DNA of 64,000 bases, taken from the NCBI GenBank assembly GCA_035634255.1, contig DASQDI010000034.1:62001-126000 (forward strand), read 5' to 3'. Position 1 is the stretch's first letter; every line of letters starts with the position of its first letter. The notes under the pieces were generated by a model. The model saw only the letters and a program-made list of their open reading frames with translations, made no database searches and was not told the origin of the DNA. Both the position numbers and the translations under genes were made by a program. The stretch is from DATLMR01 sp035634255. Its GTDB lineage: Bacteria > Acidobacteriota > Blastocatellia > UBA7656. This document shows, piece after piece, positions 9,364 through 18,012 of the stretch.

Positions 9364-12300
9364 TCATCTCCAATTTCCGATCAGCACGAACGGTGCCCAG
9401 TAGTAAGGGTGTGCATGCGGCGCATTCCTGTCATAGGCGAAGGGCGGCAACTGCTTATCGCCGCTCCCGGCGGGCTCGACCTTCGGCCCGCGCCACCCTG
9501 GAGCCGCTCCCGGTTTGTAGCTTCCGTTGAGCAAAGCGAGTTGCGACTGACGCAGGGCTTCGCCTTTCGGCAGTCGCGGGTCGGCCTGCCGGGTCCGGTA
9601 AAACTTCACCATCAATTCTTTCGTCCCCTCGTCCGACACCTGCCACAGACTTGCCAGCACCGATTTAGCGCCGAGGTATTGCGCTTTATAGGCAAACCCT
9701 TCGACCTCTTCGCCGTTCGTCTGGCCGGGGCCGTTACCCGATTTCATGACCCCGCCCGTCGCCGTATCGCAGGCCGCAAGCGAGAGCAGATCGACGTTGC
9801 GGAATAGAGTCCGGTCATTCTCAAACTCGGTCATATGCAACGCGGTGCCGTCGCCCAGAAGCAGGAAGGACAATTCTGCATTCGCCGGGTTGAACCAGAA
9901 GTGGCTGGCGATGTGAATGACTGACCTGGGAGCCAGGGCGATTTCGAACAAAGCTTCCTTCGTGAAGTCCCGGTTCATCTTGATCACGCCGGGCAATATT
10001 CCATTCATGCCATTTGCGGAGTCTCTTTTTTTGACCAGTAGATTAATCTCGGACTCTGCGCCCGTGAGCGCGGGGAATACTAAAGTCCTTCCGTCAACCG
10101 TCACAGTCTTCGCTTCCGAAACGCCTAAGCCCAGGGCCTCCCAGCCGGGTTTAGGCAAGTCTGTCAACCTCCCGATACTTTGCGTGTTGAAAATGACATT
10201 CCGGTATTTTTCGACGAGGTACTGTTTGCCGTCGTGCAGAGCGGCCATCGGCACGTAGCGCAGGATGCCGTCCAGGGACCACATAAGGGTTTTATCCTTT
10301 TGATCCCCGATGTAGGTTTCAAGGTCGGCCGCGAGAGTGGTCTTCTGTCTCTCGGAAGTCTGCAAAAACAGTTTGCGGTAAAGCGACTGAGCCAGGGGGC
10401 GCGGATCGTACTGCGGCGACCGAAGCGCCTCGCGGAATTTGAAGACGGTCCTCTCCAGGTCTTTCGTGTCAATCGGGTAGGCTTTGCGGAACTCGCCCGT
10501 CACAAGCAAGACCCAGCCGATGGTCGCTTTTTCGCTTTCGGGCCCCGACGCCTTTTTAGCCTCGCCCGCCTTGCCGATGACCGTGTAAAGCGCGACCACC
10601 CCTTTGCCGAGTTCGGGCAGTATATTCTGCACGTCCTGCTCCCTCATTCTTTCGGCAAGTCTTCCTTTGACATCGGGCGCGGACGCGGCAAGAGTTCCGA
10701 GTGCCTGCTGCAACGCCTCCTCTGCTTTTTTTAATTCGATGCGGAGTTCGTGGAAGCGCGCCGTTTCCTCTTCGGTGTGGTTTCGCTTGCTTCTTAACTC
10801 GCCGATCTCGCGCCCCAGCGAAGCCAGGTTTTCGATAACCCTTATGACCTCTTCCTCGGCCTTGCTGTAAGGCAGGGTGAAGATCGGCTCGCCGCTGCGC
10901 CCCGTAAGCTTTCTGAATTCTTCTTCCTTGAGCAGATCCAGCACGGCCTGCGCTTCCGCCAGGCGGCCCTCGGAGATGAGGATGTCAGCCAGCGTGCGAT
11001 AAGCCGACTCTTTGTCGCTCAGGAAGCTTTGCTGAGACTCTTTATCGAAGCTCCTGATGTTGCCGCGAATCTCCTGAAAGGCATTGACCGCCTGCTTGCC
11101 ATAAAAGATTGCGAGGCGCGGGTCATTCCCCTTGCTCGACAGGGCCATTAAATTCCACAGCACTCTGCCCTCGACCTTTTTGTTTTTGATTTCTCTTGCT
11201 ATCGTCAGCGCTTGCCGGTAATAGTCCTGCGCCTTCTCGGGCCGCTTTAATCTTTCATTTACATTTCCAAGCCCGTTGAGAGCGTAACTTTCACCGCGTC
11301 GGCTTCTTACTTCTCGTGTGAGTGACAGCCCTCGCTCGTAAAAACTCCGCGCCTTTTCAGGTTGGTTTAAGTTCGAATACGCATCTCCGAGATTGATGAG
11401 AGCGTTGGCTTCATCGCCCTTTTCCTTACCCTCTCTGGCAATCGCTAACGCCTGCTCGTAATAATCTTTCGCCTTTTCGTACTGTTTCAAATTCAAGTAT
11501 GTGTACCCCAAAGCGTTGCGTATTTGCCCTTCACCTTGCCGGTTCAATACTTCTTTCATCATTGCCAGCGACTGATTGTAAATATTCCGCGCTCTTTCGT
11601 TTTGGTTTAAGTCGGCATAAACAGCACCAATCGCGCTAATCGTGCCGCCTTCGAGTTCCCTGTTCTTTATTCCTTTAGCTATTGTTAGCCCATGCTCGTA
11701 GTAGTCCCGCGCCTTTTCATACTGATTCAAGTTGAAGTAAACCGACCCCAGGCTAATGAGCGCGATACATTCAAGGGCAAGGTTTTTTGTCTCCCTCGAT
11801 TTTATTAGTGACTGTTCTAAGTAGCCCTGCGCCTTCTCGTATTGATTCAAATCCGAGTGAGTGGATCCCATATAAAGGAGCGAGAAGTTTTCATTGGTCG
11901 GATTGTTTATTTCCCGAGACGCCTTTAACGCTTCCTCATGGTGACTCAGCGCCTTCTCATATCGATTCAGTTTTTTGTAAAGCTCACCGAGACTGTTGAG
12001 GATATTAACCTCCCGGTATCTATTCGAACTCGTCCTGGCAATCGTTAACGCCCGCTCCAAATAACTTTGAGCTTTATCAAATTGATGTAGCCTTACGTAA
12101 AGGCGGCTCGCATTTGTGAGGACATCGCCCTGCCCGTTCTTATCGTTTAAGCTCGTTGCTATTTCCAGCGCCTGTTCGTAATGATCCTGCGCCTTATCAT
12201 ATTGTTTCAAGTCCGTGTAAAGACCCGCCAGGGCGTTCAGTGTGCTGCTCGTGTACTTATCTTTCGATCTTCGCGCAACAGAGAGCGCCTGTTCGTATAA

Positions 12301-13914
12301 GCTCCGCGCCTTTTCGAACTGCTTTAAGGCTTTATAATGGTTCGCCAACATGCCGAGAGTGAGAATTTCAAAACCCCTTTCTTTCTCCTCTCTGGCAATC
12401 GCCAGCGCCTGCTCGTAATAGCCCTGTGCTTTTTCGTTCTCCCCTGAGTTGGCGTAGCTACTTCCCAGACCGGCCAGCAGGGGAATCTGGCCGACCCTGT
12501 CCTTCAAACTTTCTTTGATTGACAATGCCTGCTCCGAATAAGCACGTAGCTTTTCATTCTGCCCCAGGCATAAACAGGCCGTCGCAAGATTACTCAGCAT
12601 GCGACTTTCGCCGTCCCTGTCTTTCAACTCTCTTTTTATCTGTAACGCCCGCTCGAAGTATTCCCGCGCCTTGTCACAGTCGGAGGTGCCTGATAATTGA
12701 ATAAGCCCTAAATTGAAGAGTGTTTCACTTTCCCCCCCCTTATCCGGCATATCTTTATACGAGGCCAAGGATCGCTCGAAATAATCCTGCGCCTTCTCGT
12801 ACTGGCCGAAAAAGTTGAGATGATAAATCCCCAGGAGATTAATTATGTTTCGCTCACCCCTTTTGTCTTTTGAGTCCCTGGTTATCGCCAGCGTCAGCTC
12901 TAAATACTCTTTTACCTTATCCAGATTTTGCGTGCTGGGTTTCGAGTAGGTATAAGCCAGCCTCAATAACGCGAACGATTCGCCGCTTCGGTTTTTCACT
13001 TCTCTCGCTATCGCCAGCCCTTGCTCGTAATACTCCCTCGCCTTTGCCTCCTGATTTAAGTCGTCATAAATCTCTCCCAAATTGCTAAGCGTAATGCCCT
13101 CGCCGCGCCTGTCTTTCAGCTCTCTTCTTATTGCTAATGCCTGTTCATAGTAATCTCGCGCCTTTTCATACTGGCGGAGGCCTTTGTGCGCCAATCCCAG
13201 TCCGTTCGCGGCCTTTCCTTCACTCTGTCTGTCTTTGATTTCCTGGAACTGTTTCAATGCCTGGCTGAGCGAATCAACCGCTTTCTCATTCTGATTTAAG
13301 TCGCTGTACGCCCAGCCGAGATTTGTCAGCGTCACGGCTTCCCAATATCGGTCGCCGCTCTCTCGCCACAAACCGAGCGCCGTCTCAAATTTATTGATTA
13401 CTTCTGCTGAAGCCTGTGGGTTGGCTATCTGTAAATTTCGGCCTTCGCTGAACACTTTCTCAGCAGCAACGCGCTTTCTGTCTTGCTCACTCGGCTCACG
13501 CAGCCCGACAACGGTTATACTATAGTTGCCTGCGCCTGCATTTTGTTCGACAGGCTTGACTTCGATTTTATACGCCCCATCAATTAAGGCTATGCATGAA
13601 ACCGCCTCGCGCCACAAAAGGCCGTTATGCGCATTCATATCAATCAAAAGTTTTCCGTCGGGCGCGTATAGAGAGACGATGACATCGAAGCCCGCGCTCT
13701 GATTGACTTCGGCGCGCATGAACTGTCCGGCCCTGAGATTGACTTGATAGGTGTGCGCCTCTCCGACTTTCAGAGCGCGCTCGACCGTCTGATTCAGCGA
13801 CAGCACGCGAACGTCGTTCTGCGCTTGCCCGAGGGCCGAAGCGATAAACAGCCCCAGAGCCAGAGCCGCAAAGCTAAAACGTAAAGACTTCGAAGAAATA
13901 ATAGGCCGATACAT
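9364..13914 (-). CDS. Exported TPR-CHAT protease 3 (1516 aa)
   Basis: First TPR-CHAT gene after the sigma/anti-sigma pair. A signal peptide (about residues 1-30, FSFAALALGLFIASALGQ) is followed by a PPC-like beta domain (about 35-140), then roughly 20 regular 40-residue TPRs of the kinesin-light-chain-like type (EKARDYYEQALAI). A helical linker and the CHAT domain (about 1095-1516) complete it. The dyad is His1338 in IHIASHFWFN and Cys1382 in LSLAACDTATGG; the tail is HPYYWAPFVLIGNWR. ATG 13914 is preferred over a start 30 codons upstream because GGGAGG lies just before it and the signal peptide then sits at the N-terminus. A 375 bp gap separates it from the anti-sigma gene, so it may have its own promoter. 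Function inferred: partner-activated protease outside the cytoplasm. Confidence 0.9.
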   Translation of the reverse strand: MYRPIISSKSLRFSFAALALGLFIASALGQAQNDVRVLSLNQTVERALKVGEAHTYQVNLRAGQFMRAEVNQSAGFDVIVSLYAPDGKLLIDMNAHNGLLWREAVSCIALIDGAYKIEVKPVEQNAGAGNYSITVVGLREPSEQDRKRVAAEKVFSEGRNLQIANPQASAEVINKFETALGLWRESGDRYWEAVTLTNLGWAYSDLNQNEKAVDSLSQALKQFQEIKDRQSEGKAANGLGLAHKGLRQYEKARDYYEQALAIRRELKDRRGEGITLSNLGEIYDDLNQEAKAREYYEQGLAIAREVKNRSGESFALLRLAYTYSKPSTQNLDKVKEYLELTLAITRDSKDKRGERNIINLLGIYHLNFFGQYEKAQDYFERSLASYKDMPDKGGESETLFNLGLIQLSGTSDCDKAREYFERALQIKRELKDRDGESRMLSNLATACLCLGQNEKLRAYSEQALSIKESLKDRVGQIPLLAGLGSSYANSGENEKAQGYYEQALAIAREEKERGFEILTLGMLANHYKALKQFEKARSLYEQALSVARRSKDKYTSSTLNALAGLYTDLKQYDKAQDHYEQALEIATSLNDKNGQGDVLTNASRLYVRLHQFDKAQSYLERALTIARTSSNRYREVNILNSLGELYKKLNRYEKALSHHEEALKASREINNPTNENFSLLYMGSTHSDLNQYEKAQGYLEQSLIKSRETKNLALECIALISLGSVYFNLNQYEKARDYYEHGLTIAKGIKNRELEGGTISAIGAVYADLNQNERARNIYNQSLAMMKEVLNRQGEGQIRNALGYTYLNLKQYEKAKDYYEQALAIAREGKEKGDEANALINLGDAYSNLNQPEKARSFYERGLSLTREVRSRRGESYALNGLGNVNERLKRPEKAQDYYRQALTIAREIKNKKVEGRVLWNLMALSSKGNDPRLAIFYGKQAVNAFQEIRGNIRSFDKESQQSFLSDKESAYRTLADILISEGRLAEAQAVLDLLKEEEFRKLTGRSGEPIFTLPYSKAEEEVIRVIENLASLGREIGELRSKRNHTEEETARFHELRIELKKAEEALQQALGTLAASAPDVKGRLAERMREQDVQNILPELGKGVVALYTVIGKAGEAKKASGPESEKATIGWVLLVTGEFRKAYPIDTKDLERTVFKFREALRSPQYDPRPLAQSLYRKLFLQTSERQKTTLAADLETYIGDQKDKTLMWSLDGILRYVPMAALHDGKQYLVEKYRNVIFNTQSIGRLTDLPKPGWEALGLGVSEAKTVTVDGRTLVFPALTGAESEINLLVKKRDSANGMNGILPGVIKMNRDFTKEALFEIALAPRSVIHIASHFWFNPANAELSFLLLGDGTALHMTEFENDRTLFRNVDLLSLAACDTATGGVMKSGNGPGQTNGEEVEGFAYKAQYLGAKSVLASLWQVSDEGTKELMVKFYRTRQADPRLPKGEALRQSQLALLNGSYKPGAAPGWRGPKVEPAGSGDKQLPPFAYDRNAPHAHPYYWAPFVLIGNWR

Positions 13915-14289
13915 TGGAGCATTCCTCCCGATCAATTCAGCTTGTTTGCGCGAGATGTAAACTGCTTGAACCTTGGACGAAGAACTTCGTTCGAGAACCT
14001 TCAAATGATCTTTCAGTGAAGAGCGGCCCGGAGTCTAACATAAATTACAGTCCCCTACTAGTAAATTTACTTACCATTCTGCCCCGCCTGTTATTAAAAG
14101 CGACGGTCACTTTTTGCCGGGCCGCCCGACAAAATCTCCGCGCATTATCAGGTGAGAAAGTAGAAGAAATGTTACAGGGGCTTTTTTCCGGGCCTATTGA
14201 GGCTTGAGGCCGGGCCGGTCGCGGCGACAGAATTTAGATGCGGAAGGCCGGCGCGCCGGCGTCGCGCGAAGATCGGTTTAAAGCTCGCG
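13915..14289. other. 375 bp non-coding gap upstream of the TPR-CHAT genes
   Basis: No convincing ORF. It separates the putative anti-sigma gene from the protease genes on the minus strand and probably holds their promoter. A GGAAAAAA box (minus strand, 14189-14182) resembles one upstream of the sigma gene. The stretch around 14030-14090 is AT-rich against a GC-rich background. A GC-rich palindrome (GGCCGGCGCGCCGGC) lies near 14245-14260, just after the anti-sigma stop, and may help terminate that transcript. Confidence 0.5.
14182..14189 (-). promoter_or_regulatory. Candidate GGAAAAAA box before TPR-CHAT genes
   Basis: On the minus strand GGAAAAAA is followed by GCCCCTGTAACATTTC. The same GGAAAAAA word lies about 60 bp upstream of the sigma gene in the same orientation. 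It could be the -35 element recognised by the cluster's ECF sigma factor, whose family often uses a GGAA-containing -35 box. No matching -10 is obvious and two short A-rich words can agree by chance. Confidence 0.25.
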
Positions 14290-15258
14290 TTATTTTCTGA
14301 CAACGCGAATTAAAAACTCGCCGACGCCTCTTGTCTCGTTCTGCTCCGTCACCCCATCCACCAGCAACCGGTAACCGCCCGCGGGCAGGTCCTGGGCGGG
14401 TATCCGCAGGATAATTGATCTCCCCTTCGCGGTTTTCGTGCTTGTGATCGAATCGCGCCGGACCTCTTGCCCGAGATCGTTCAGCAGGACGGTTTCATAC
14501 CGGGTGTAATCATCGCTCTTCAGGTCGAGTTGCAGGCGGACCCTTTTAGCCGCGGCGGGTATCGAGATGGTTATTTGTTTCTGCGGGGCCCCTCTGGTGA
14601 TTCCGCCGGGCTCGACTTCGAGCACCGCGCTGACGAGAGTGTTCGTGGAAACCTGCTGTTCCAGCCGCTCGACATCCTGCCTCAATTGCTCTCTCTCTTG
14701 TTCGAGCTTCTCCCTCTCCGCGCTCGACGCCTCCTTCAATTCCTGATTGACGCGGGCCAGGTCCATCAACCTCTGGTTGACTTCTTCCAGGCGCCTGCTC
14801 TGCGCGGCTTGCGCGTCGGCGAGTTGCGACCGCAATCTGACGACCTCGAACCAGAGCCAGCCGCCTCCGACCAGCGCCACGAGCAGCCCGGAAACCAGAG
14901 CCCATTGCCGAAGCGGATAATCGACGCGGAAGAATTCGCGCGCCCTCTGCCAGGGCGAGACCTGATCCCGCGCCGGCGCCGCCCGATGCCTGCGGGCAAA
15001 CGTCATCAGGGCGCGCGCGGAGTGAACACGCTCGCGCCGCCGGTCCGAGTTGAGGAAGTTCTTCTCGAACAACGCGCGGTTGCGGGCCGTAAGCCGGCCG
15101 TTGACGTAAGCGTCGATGATCTCATCCTCGGCGACCTGCAACTCTGTGAAAAAGTCTTCGTCTTCGAGGTAGCGGGCTTCGACCTGCTCGCGGTCCTGCG
15201 CCGGCAGGTCCCCCAGGAGATAGCGAATAAGCCGATCTTCTTGTTTAATCGCAGACAT
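14290..15258 (-). CDS. Membrane-anchored putative anti-sigma factor with extracytoplasmic beta domain
   Basis: 322 residues in four parts: a cytoplasmic helical N-terminus (1-118; LIRYLLGDLPAQDREQVE), one transmembrane helix (119-139; ALVSGLLVALVGGGWLWF), a strong coiled coil (143-205, heptads rich in Glu/Arg/Gln/Leu) and a C-terminal beta domain (225-322). The order sigma then single-pass protein, 33 bp apart, is the classic anti-sigma arrangement. The N-terminus lacks the HxxxCxxC zinc motif of ZAS-type anti-sigmas, so the assignment rests on context. The beta domain resembles the PPC-like domains at the N-termini of the three TPR-CHAT proteins encoded next. I infer that it senses an envelope signal, perhaps protease state. 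ATG 15258 is preferred to the TTG just upstream. Confidence 0.7.
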   Translation of the reverse strand: MSAIKQEDRLIRYLLGDLPAQDREQVEARYLEDEDFFTELQVAEDEIIDAYVNGRLTARNRALFEKNFLNSDRRRERVHSARALMTFARRHRAAPARDQVSPWQRAREFFRVDYPLRQWALVSGLLVALVGGGWLWFEVVRLRSQLADAQAAQSRRLEEVNQRLMDLARVNQELKEASSAEREKLEQEREQLRQDVERLEQQVSTNTLVSAVLEVEPGGITRGAPQKQITISIPAAAKRVRLQLDLKSDDYTRYETVLLNDLGQEVRRDSITSTKTAKGRSIILRIPAQDLPAGGYRLLVDGVTEQNETRGVGEFLIRVVRK

Positions 15259-15291
15259 CAAGACGCGCTCCCGTTACCTGAGTTCATAATC

Positions 15292-15936
15292 TCATGTGGG
15301 AATCCGCTCAAAGTGTTTCTCCGCCTCCGAATGCTCCTGCAAACACTTCGTTATACAGGTTTCCAGCCTCTCCCTGATCCGGTGCATGCGGACCCGTAAA
15401 GCCCCCTGACTGATTCCCAGTTCTTCGGCGATTTGCTTTCGACGATTGATCTTGGCCCTTTTCTCTTCGTAGTAGTAATCGATCACGTGTTGGCGTTCGG
15501 CTTCCGGCAGAGTCTTCGCGCATCTCTCCAGACAGTCGAGCCGTCGCTCCAGCTCGATTTTTTCCTCTTCGCTCGGCGGCGGCAATCCGGCGGGAGTTCG
15601 TCCCGCCGGCAGATCGCCATCCAACCCTTCAACCCGCATCTCCGGTGACTTCCAGTACTCCCGCAACACATTGCGCGCGATCCCCGTCAGGTAAGCGGCG
15701 GGGTTCCTCACCTCTTCGCCGGCCATTATCATGCGCGCGGCGCGGTCTATAGAGATGTCAACAAGGCGGTCCGGGTCGGCGACGTTGTTACGCTCGAAGA
15801 AGTAGTAAAACCGCTGATAAATCTTCAGGTACTCCGCGCCGCGCGCGTCGGGATCAGGTGACAGACACGACAGGAATTTGTCCAGAGCTTCCTGTGTGAG
15901 TTTCCAATCCTTCTTATAAGTGACACGGTCTACCAT
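15292..15936 (-). CDS. ECF-type RNA polymerase sigma factor (sigma-70 family)
   Basis: 214 residues with the two sigma domains of the ECF group. Region 2 lies at about 25-95 (YFFERNNVADPDRLVDI... NPAAYLTGIARNVLREYW). Region 4 lies at about 135-200 and has a helix-turn-helix (AEELGISQGALRVRMHRIRE) for -35 recognition. It has no other domain. The downstream neighbour is a single-pass membrane protein likely to hold it inactive. The TPR-CHAT genes on the same strand are the obvious regulon. The ATG start at 15936 has only a weak ribosome-binding site (GAAAAGCG). Confidence 0.88.
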   Translation of the reverse strand: MVDRVTYKKDWKLTQEALDKFLSCLSPDPDARGAEYLKIYQRFYYFFERNNVADPDRLVDISIDRAARMIMAGEEVRNPAAYLTGIARNVLREYWKSPEMRVEGLDGDLPAGRTPAGLPPPSEEEKIELERRLDCLERCAKTLPEAERQHVIDYYYEEKRAKINRRKQIAEELGISQGALRVRMHRIRERLETCITKCLQEHSEAEKHFERIPT

Positions 15937-15989
15937 ACGCTTTTCAGCAGGCCAGATGTTGTTCGGTGAGACAATACAACCTTCCCGAG

Positions 15990-15997
15990 TTTTTTTC
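15990..15997 (-). promoter_or_regulatory. Candidate GGAAAAAA box upstream of the ECF sigma gene
   Basis: Minus-strand GGAAAAAAACTCGGG sits about 55-60 bp before the sigma start codon, where an autoregulatory promoter would be expected. It shares GGAAAAAA with the region upstream of the TPR-CHAT genes. Assignment as the -35 box of the cluster's sigma factor is inference. Confidence 0.25.
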
Positions 15998-16056
15998 CAG
16001 ACCCCGCAAAGGCATGTAGCCGTTTTGAATTCTTCCCTGCTCCGCTGGTCTGAAAC

Positions 16057-16102
16057 AGGGAGAGCCGGTCCGTTACTGATTGGTGACGGGCCGGCTCTCC
16101 CT
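16057..16102 (-). terminator. Strong hairpin after the SDR gene
   Basis: A 17 bp inverted repeat (AGGGAGAGCCGGTCCGT with its near-perfect complement, one G-T pair) has a 12 base loop. It lies 22 bp beyond the SDR stop and upstream of the sigma gene, both on the minus strand. It likely terminates the cyanophycin/SDR transcript and insulates the sigma operon. The trailing T-run is weak (GTTTC). Confidence 0.7.
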
Positions 16103-16123
16103 AGTTTCTTAATACTGTTCGCT

Positions 16124-17152
16124 CTACGAGGCTATTTCGTTATTCTCGCGGGCGGCCTGATCGGAAAGCGCCGTGAGGAAAGAAGGCGCGAGGGCCGACT
16201 GGCTCTCCTCGCCTAAGGCGCGGCCCTTGCCGATGCCGCCCGGTCCCGGCAGGAGCCTGTTTGCCAACCCCAGGAGGTCCGCGGTCACGCCGGGGAAGAC
16301 TCCGTGAAATAGCGCGGCCAGCTTTGCCTGTATCGAGAGGACGACTTCGGCGTCCCCCCGTTTGCACGCCGCGATGACCTGCCGCGCCGCGCGCTCGGCC
16401 CTCATCGACGTGACAGGGAGCGAGTCGCTTATGGTGAACCAGGCGTACTCGGCTTTATGCTGCCCTTTGAAGACGGCGTTGCGCGGGCTGCCCGTGCGCA
16501 TCAGCCCCGGACAGACGGTCGTGACCACGATGCCGTCTTTCGCAAGCTCCGCGCGCAGCCCCTCCGACAGCCCGACGAGGGCGAACTTGCTCGCGCTGTA
16601 GGGCAGCAGGTGAGGCACGCTGATCTTGCCGCCTATCGAAGAGATGTTCACTATGCGGCCTTCGCCCCGCTCTTTCATGTGCGGGAGGACGGCGAGCACG
16701 GAGTAGAGCGGGCCCCAGAAGTGCGTCTTCATCGCGTGCTCGTAATCCCGCAGGGTCATCACCTCCATCGGCCCGACCTCGATCACGCCCGCGTTGTTGA
16801 TGAGCACGTCGATGCGCCCGTAGTGGTCGGTGACCTCGCGCACCATCCCTTCCACCTCGAACTGATTGGTGACATCGCACGCCGTGGCGTAGACGGCCGC
16901 ACCGCGCTGCTCAAGGTCATGGCGCGCGCGGTCGAGTTCTTCCGCGTCGCGCGCGCAGATCGCAAGCCTCGCCCCCTCGCGCGCGAGCTCCCGCGCGAGC
17001 ACGAGCCCCAGACCGCGCGAGCCGCCCGTTATCAGCACGACCCGGCCGCGCATGTCGTACCGGCGCGACCTCCTGATCAACTCCCTCGCCGCCAGCAGAG
17101 CGCCCGCGCCCGCCGCCGCGAGCAGCAACCCATTGCCGTTCCCTTTTCTCAT
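16124..17152 (-). CDS. Short-chain dehydrogenase/reductase, membrane-anchored
   Basis: 342-residue SDR oxidoreductase. A short hydrophobic N-terminus (LLLAAAGAGALLAA) could anchor it. The Rossmann glycine motif TGGSRGLG is near residue 40, the NNAG motif follows in the middle, and the catalytic serine/YSASK pattern is visible (SSIGGKISVPHLLPYSASKF). The length exceeds the usual 250 because of the anchor and a C-terminal extension. Substrate unknown; the family uses NAD(P)H on alcohols, ketones or enoyl groups. Start ATG 17152 follows GGGGGTGAGTT. It begins 25 bp after the stop of the exonuclease III gene and probably shares its transcript. Confidence 0.85.
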   Translation of the reverse strand: MRKGNGNGLLLAAAGAGALLAARELIRRSRRYDMRGRVVLITGGSRGLGLVLARELAREGARLAICARDAEELDRARHDLEQRGAAVYATACDVTNQFEVEGMVREVTDHYGRIDVLINNAGVIEVGPMEVMTLRDYEHAMKTHFWGPLYSVLAVLPHMKERGEGRIVNISSIGGKISVPHLLPYSASKFALVGLSEGLRAELAKDGIVVTTVCPGLMRTGSPRNAVFKGQHKAEYAWFTISDSLPVTSMRAERAARQVIAACKRGDAEVVLSIQAKLAALFHGVFPGVTADLLGLANRLLPGPGGIGKGRALGEESQSALAPSFLTALSDQAARENNEIAS

Positions 17153-17177
17153 AACTCACCCCCTGCCCAGTATATCT

Positions 17178-17951
17178 CTAAGCGTCGCTGAATTCCGCCA
17201 CGACCGGCGCATGGTCCGAAGGCCGCTCCCACCCGCGCGTCTCTTTCGCTATCCAGGCGTCGGAACTCCGCTTCGCCAGGGACGCCGAGACCCAGACGTG
17301 ATCTATGCGCAGGCCCGCGTTGCGGCGAAAGGAGACCGCGCGGTAGTCCCACCATGAATATAGCCCGCCCTCGGCGTGGTGCTTTCGGAATGCGTCCGTG
17401 AAGCCCCACTGTTTGATGTGCTCAAGGGCTTCGCGCTCGGGCTCGCTGAAAAGGATCTTGCCGCGCCACAGCTTCGGGTCGTGGACGTCTATGTCTTCGG
17501 GCGCGACGTTGAAATCTCCGCAGAGAAAGACCCGCGCTTTCCTGTCGTACGACTCGTCCAGGAAAGCGCGCAGACGCCGCATCCAGCCGAGCTTGAAGGC
17601 GTACTTGTCGGAGCCGACGGCCTGCCCATTCGGCACGTAGACGTTGACGATGCGAATCCCTTCGACCGTCGCGGCGAGCAGGCGCGCGTGCGCGTCGCCG
17701 GGGTCACCCGGAAAGCCGCGCCGCACATCCTTCGCCGGCGCGCGGGATATGATGGCCACGCCGTTGTATGTCGGCTGCCCGTACGCCTCGGAGTTATAGC
17801 CGAGTTCGGCGAAAGCGTCCCGAGGGAATCTATCGTCCGGGCACTTAGTCTCCTGCATGCAGAGCACGTCGGGGCGCGCGTCTTCGAGCCACTTCAACAC
17901 GAGCGGCAGCCGCGCCGTCACGGAGTTGACATTCCAGGTCGCGATCTTCAT
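17178..17951 (-). CDS. xthA: Exodeoxyribonuclease III
   Basis: 257-residue exonuclease III / AP endonuclease of the EEP family, which cuts DNA 5' to abasic sites and degrades duplex DNA from 3' ends. Family landmarks are all present: KIATWNVNSV at the N-terminus, the metal-binding QETK motif, YNGVAIISR, CGDFNVAPEDIDV and the terminal SDHAPVVAEF. ATG 17951 is chosen over a TTG three codons upstream because MKIATWNVNS is the family start. It lies 61 bp downstream of cphA and 25 bp upstream of the SDR gene, so it is probably part of a cphB-cphA-xthA-SDR transcript, although no functional link to cyanophycin is evident. Confidence 0.93.
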   Translation of the reverse strand: MKIATWNVNSVTARLPLVLKWLEDARPDVLCMQETKCPDDRFPRDAFAELGYNSEAYGQPTYNGVAIISRAPAKDVRRGFPGDPGDAHARLLAATVEGIRIVNVYVPNGQAVGSDKYAFKLGWMRRLRAFLDESYDRKARVFLCGDFNVAPEDIDVHDPKLWRGKILFSEPEREALEHIKQWGFTDAFRKHHAEGGLYSWWDYRAVSFRRNAGLRIDHVWVSASLAKRSSDAWIAKETRGWERPSDHAPVVAEFSDA

Positions 17952-18012
17952 AGCAACCAATTCTTAAGCATGCGGGGCCGGGGGGCAAGCCGCGCGCTCG
18001 CACTCGGGCCGC

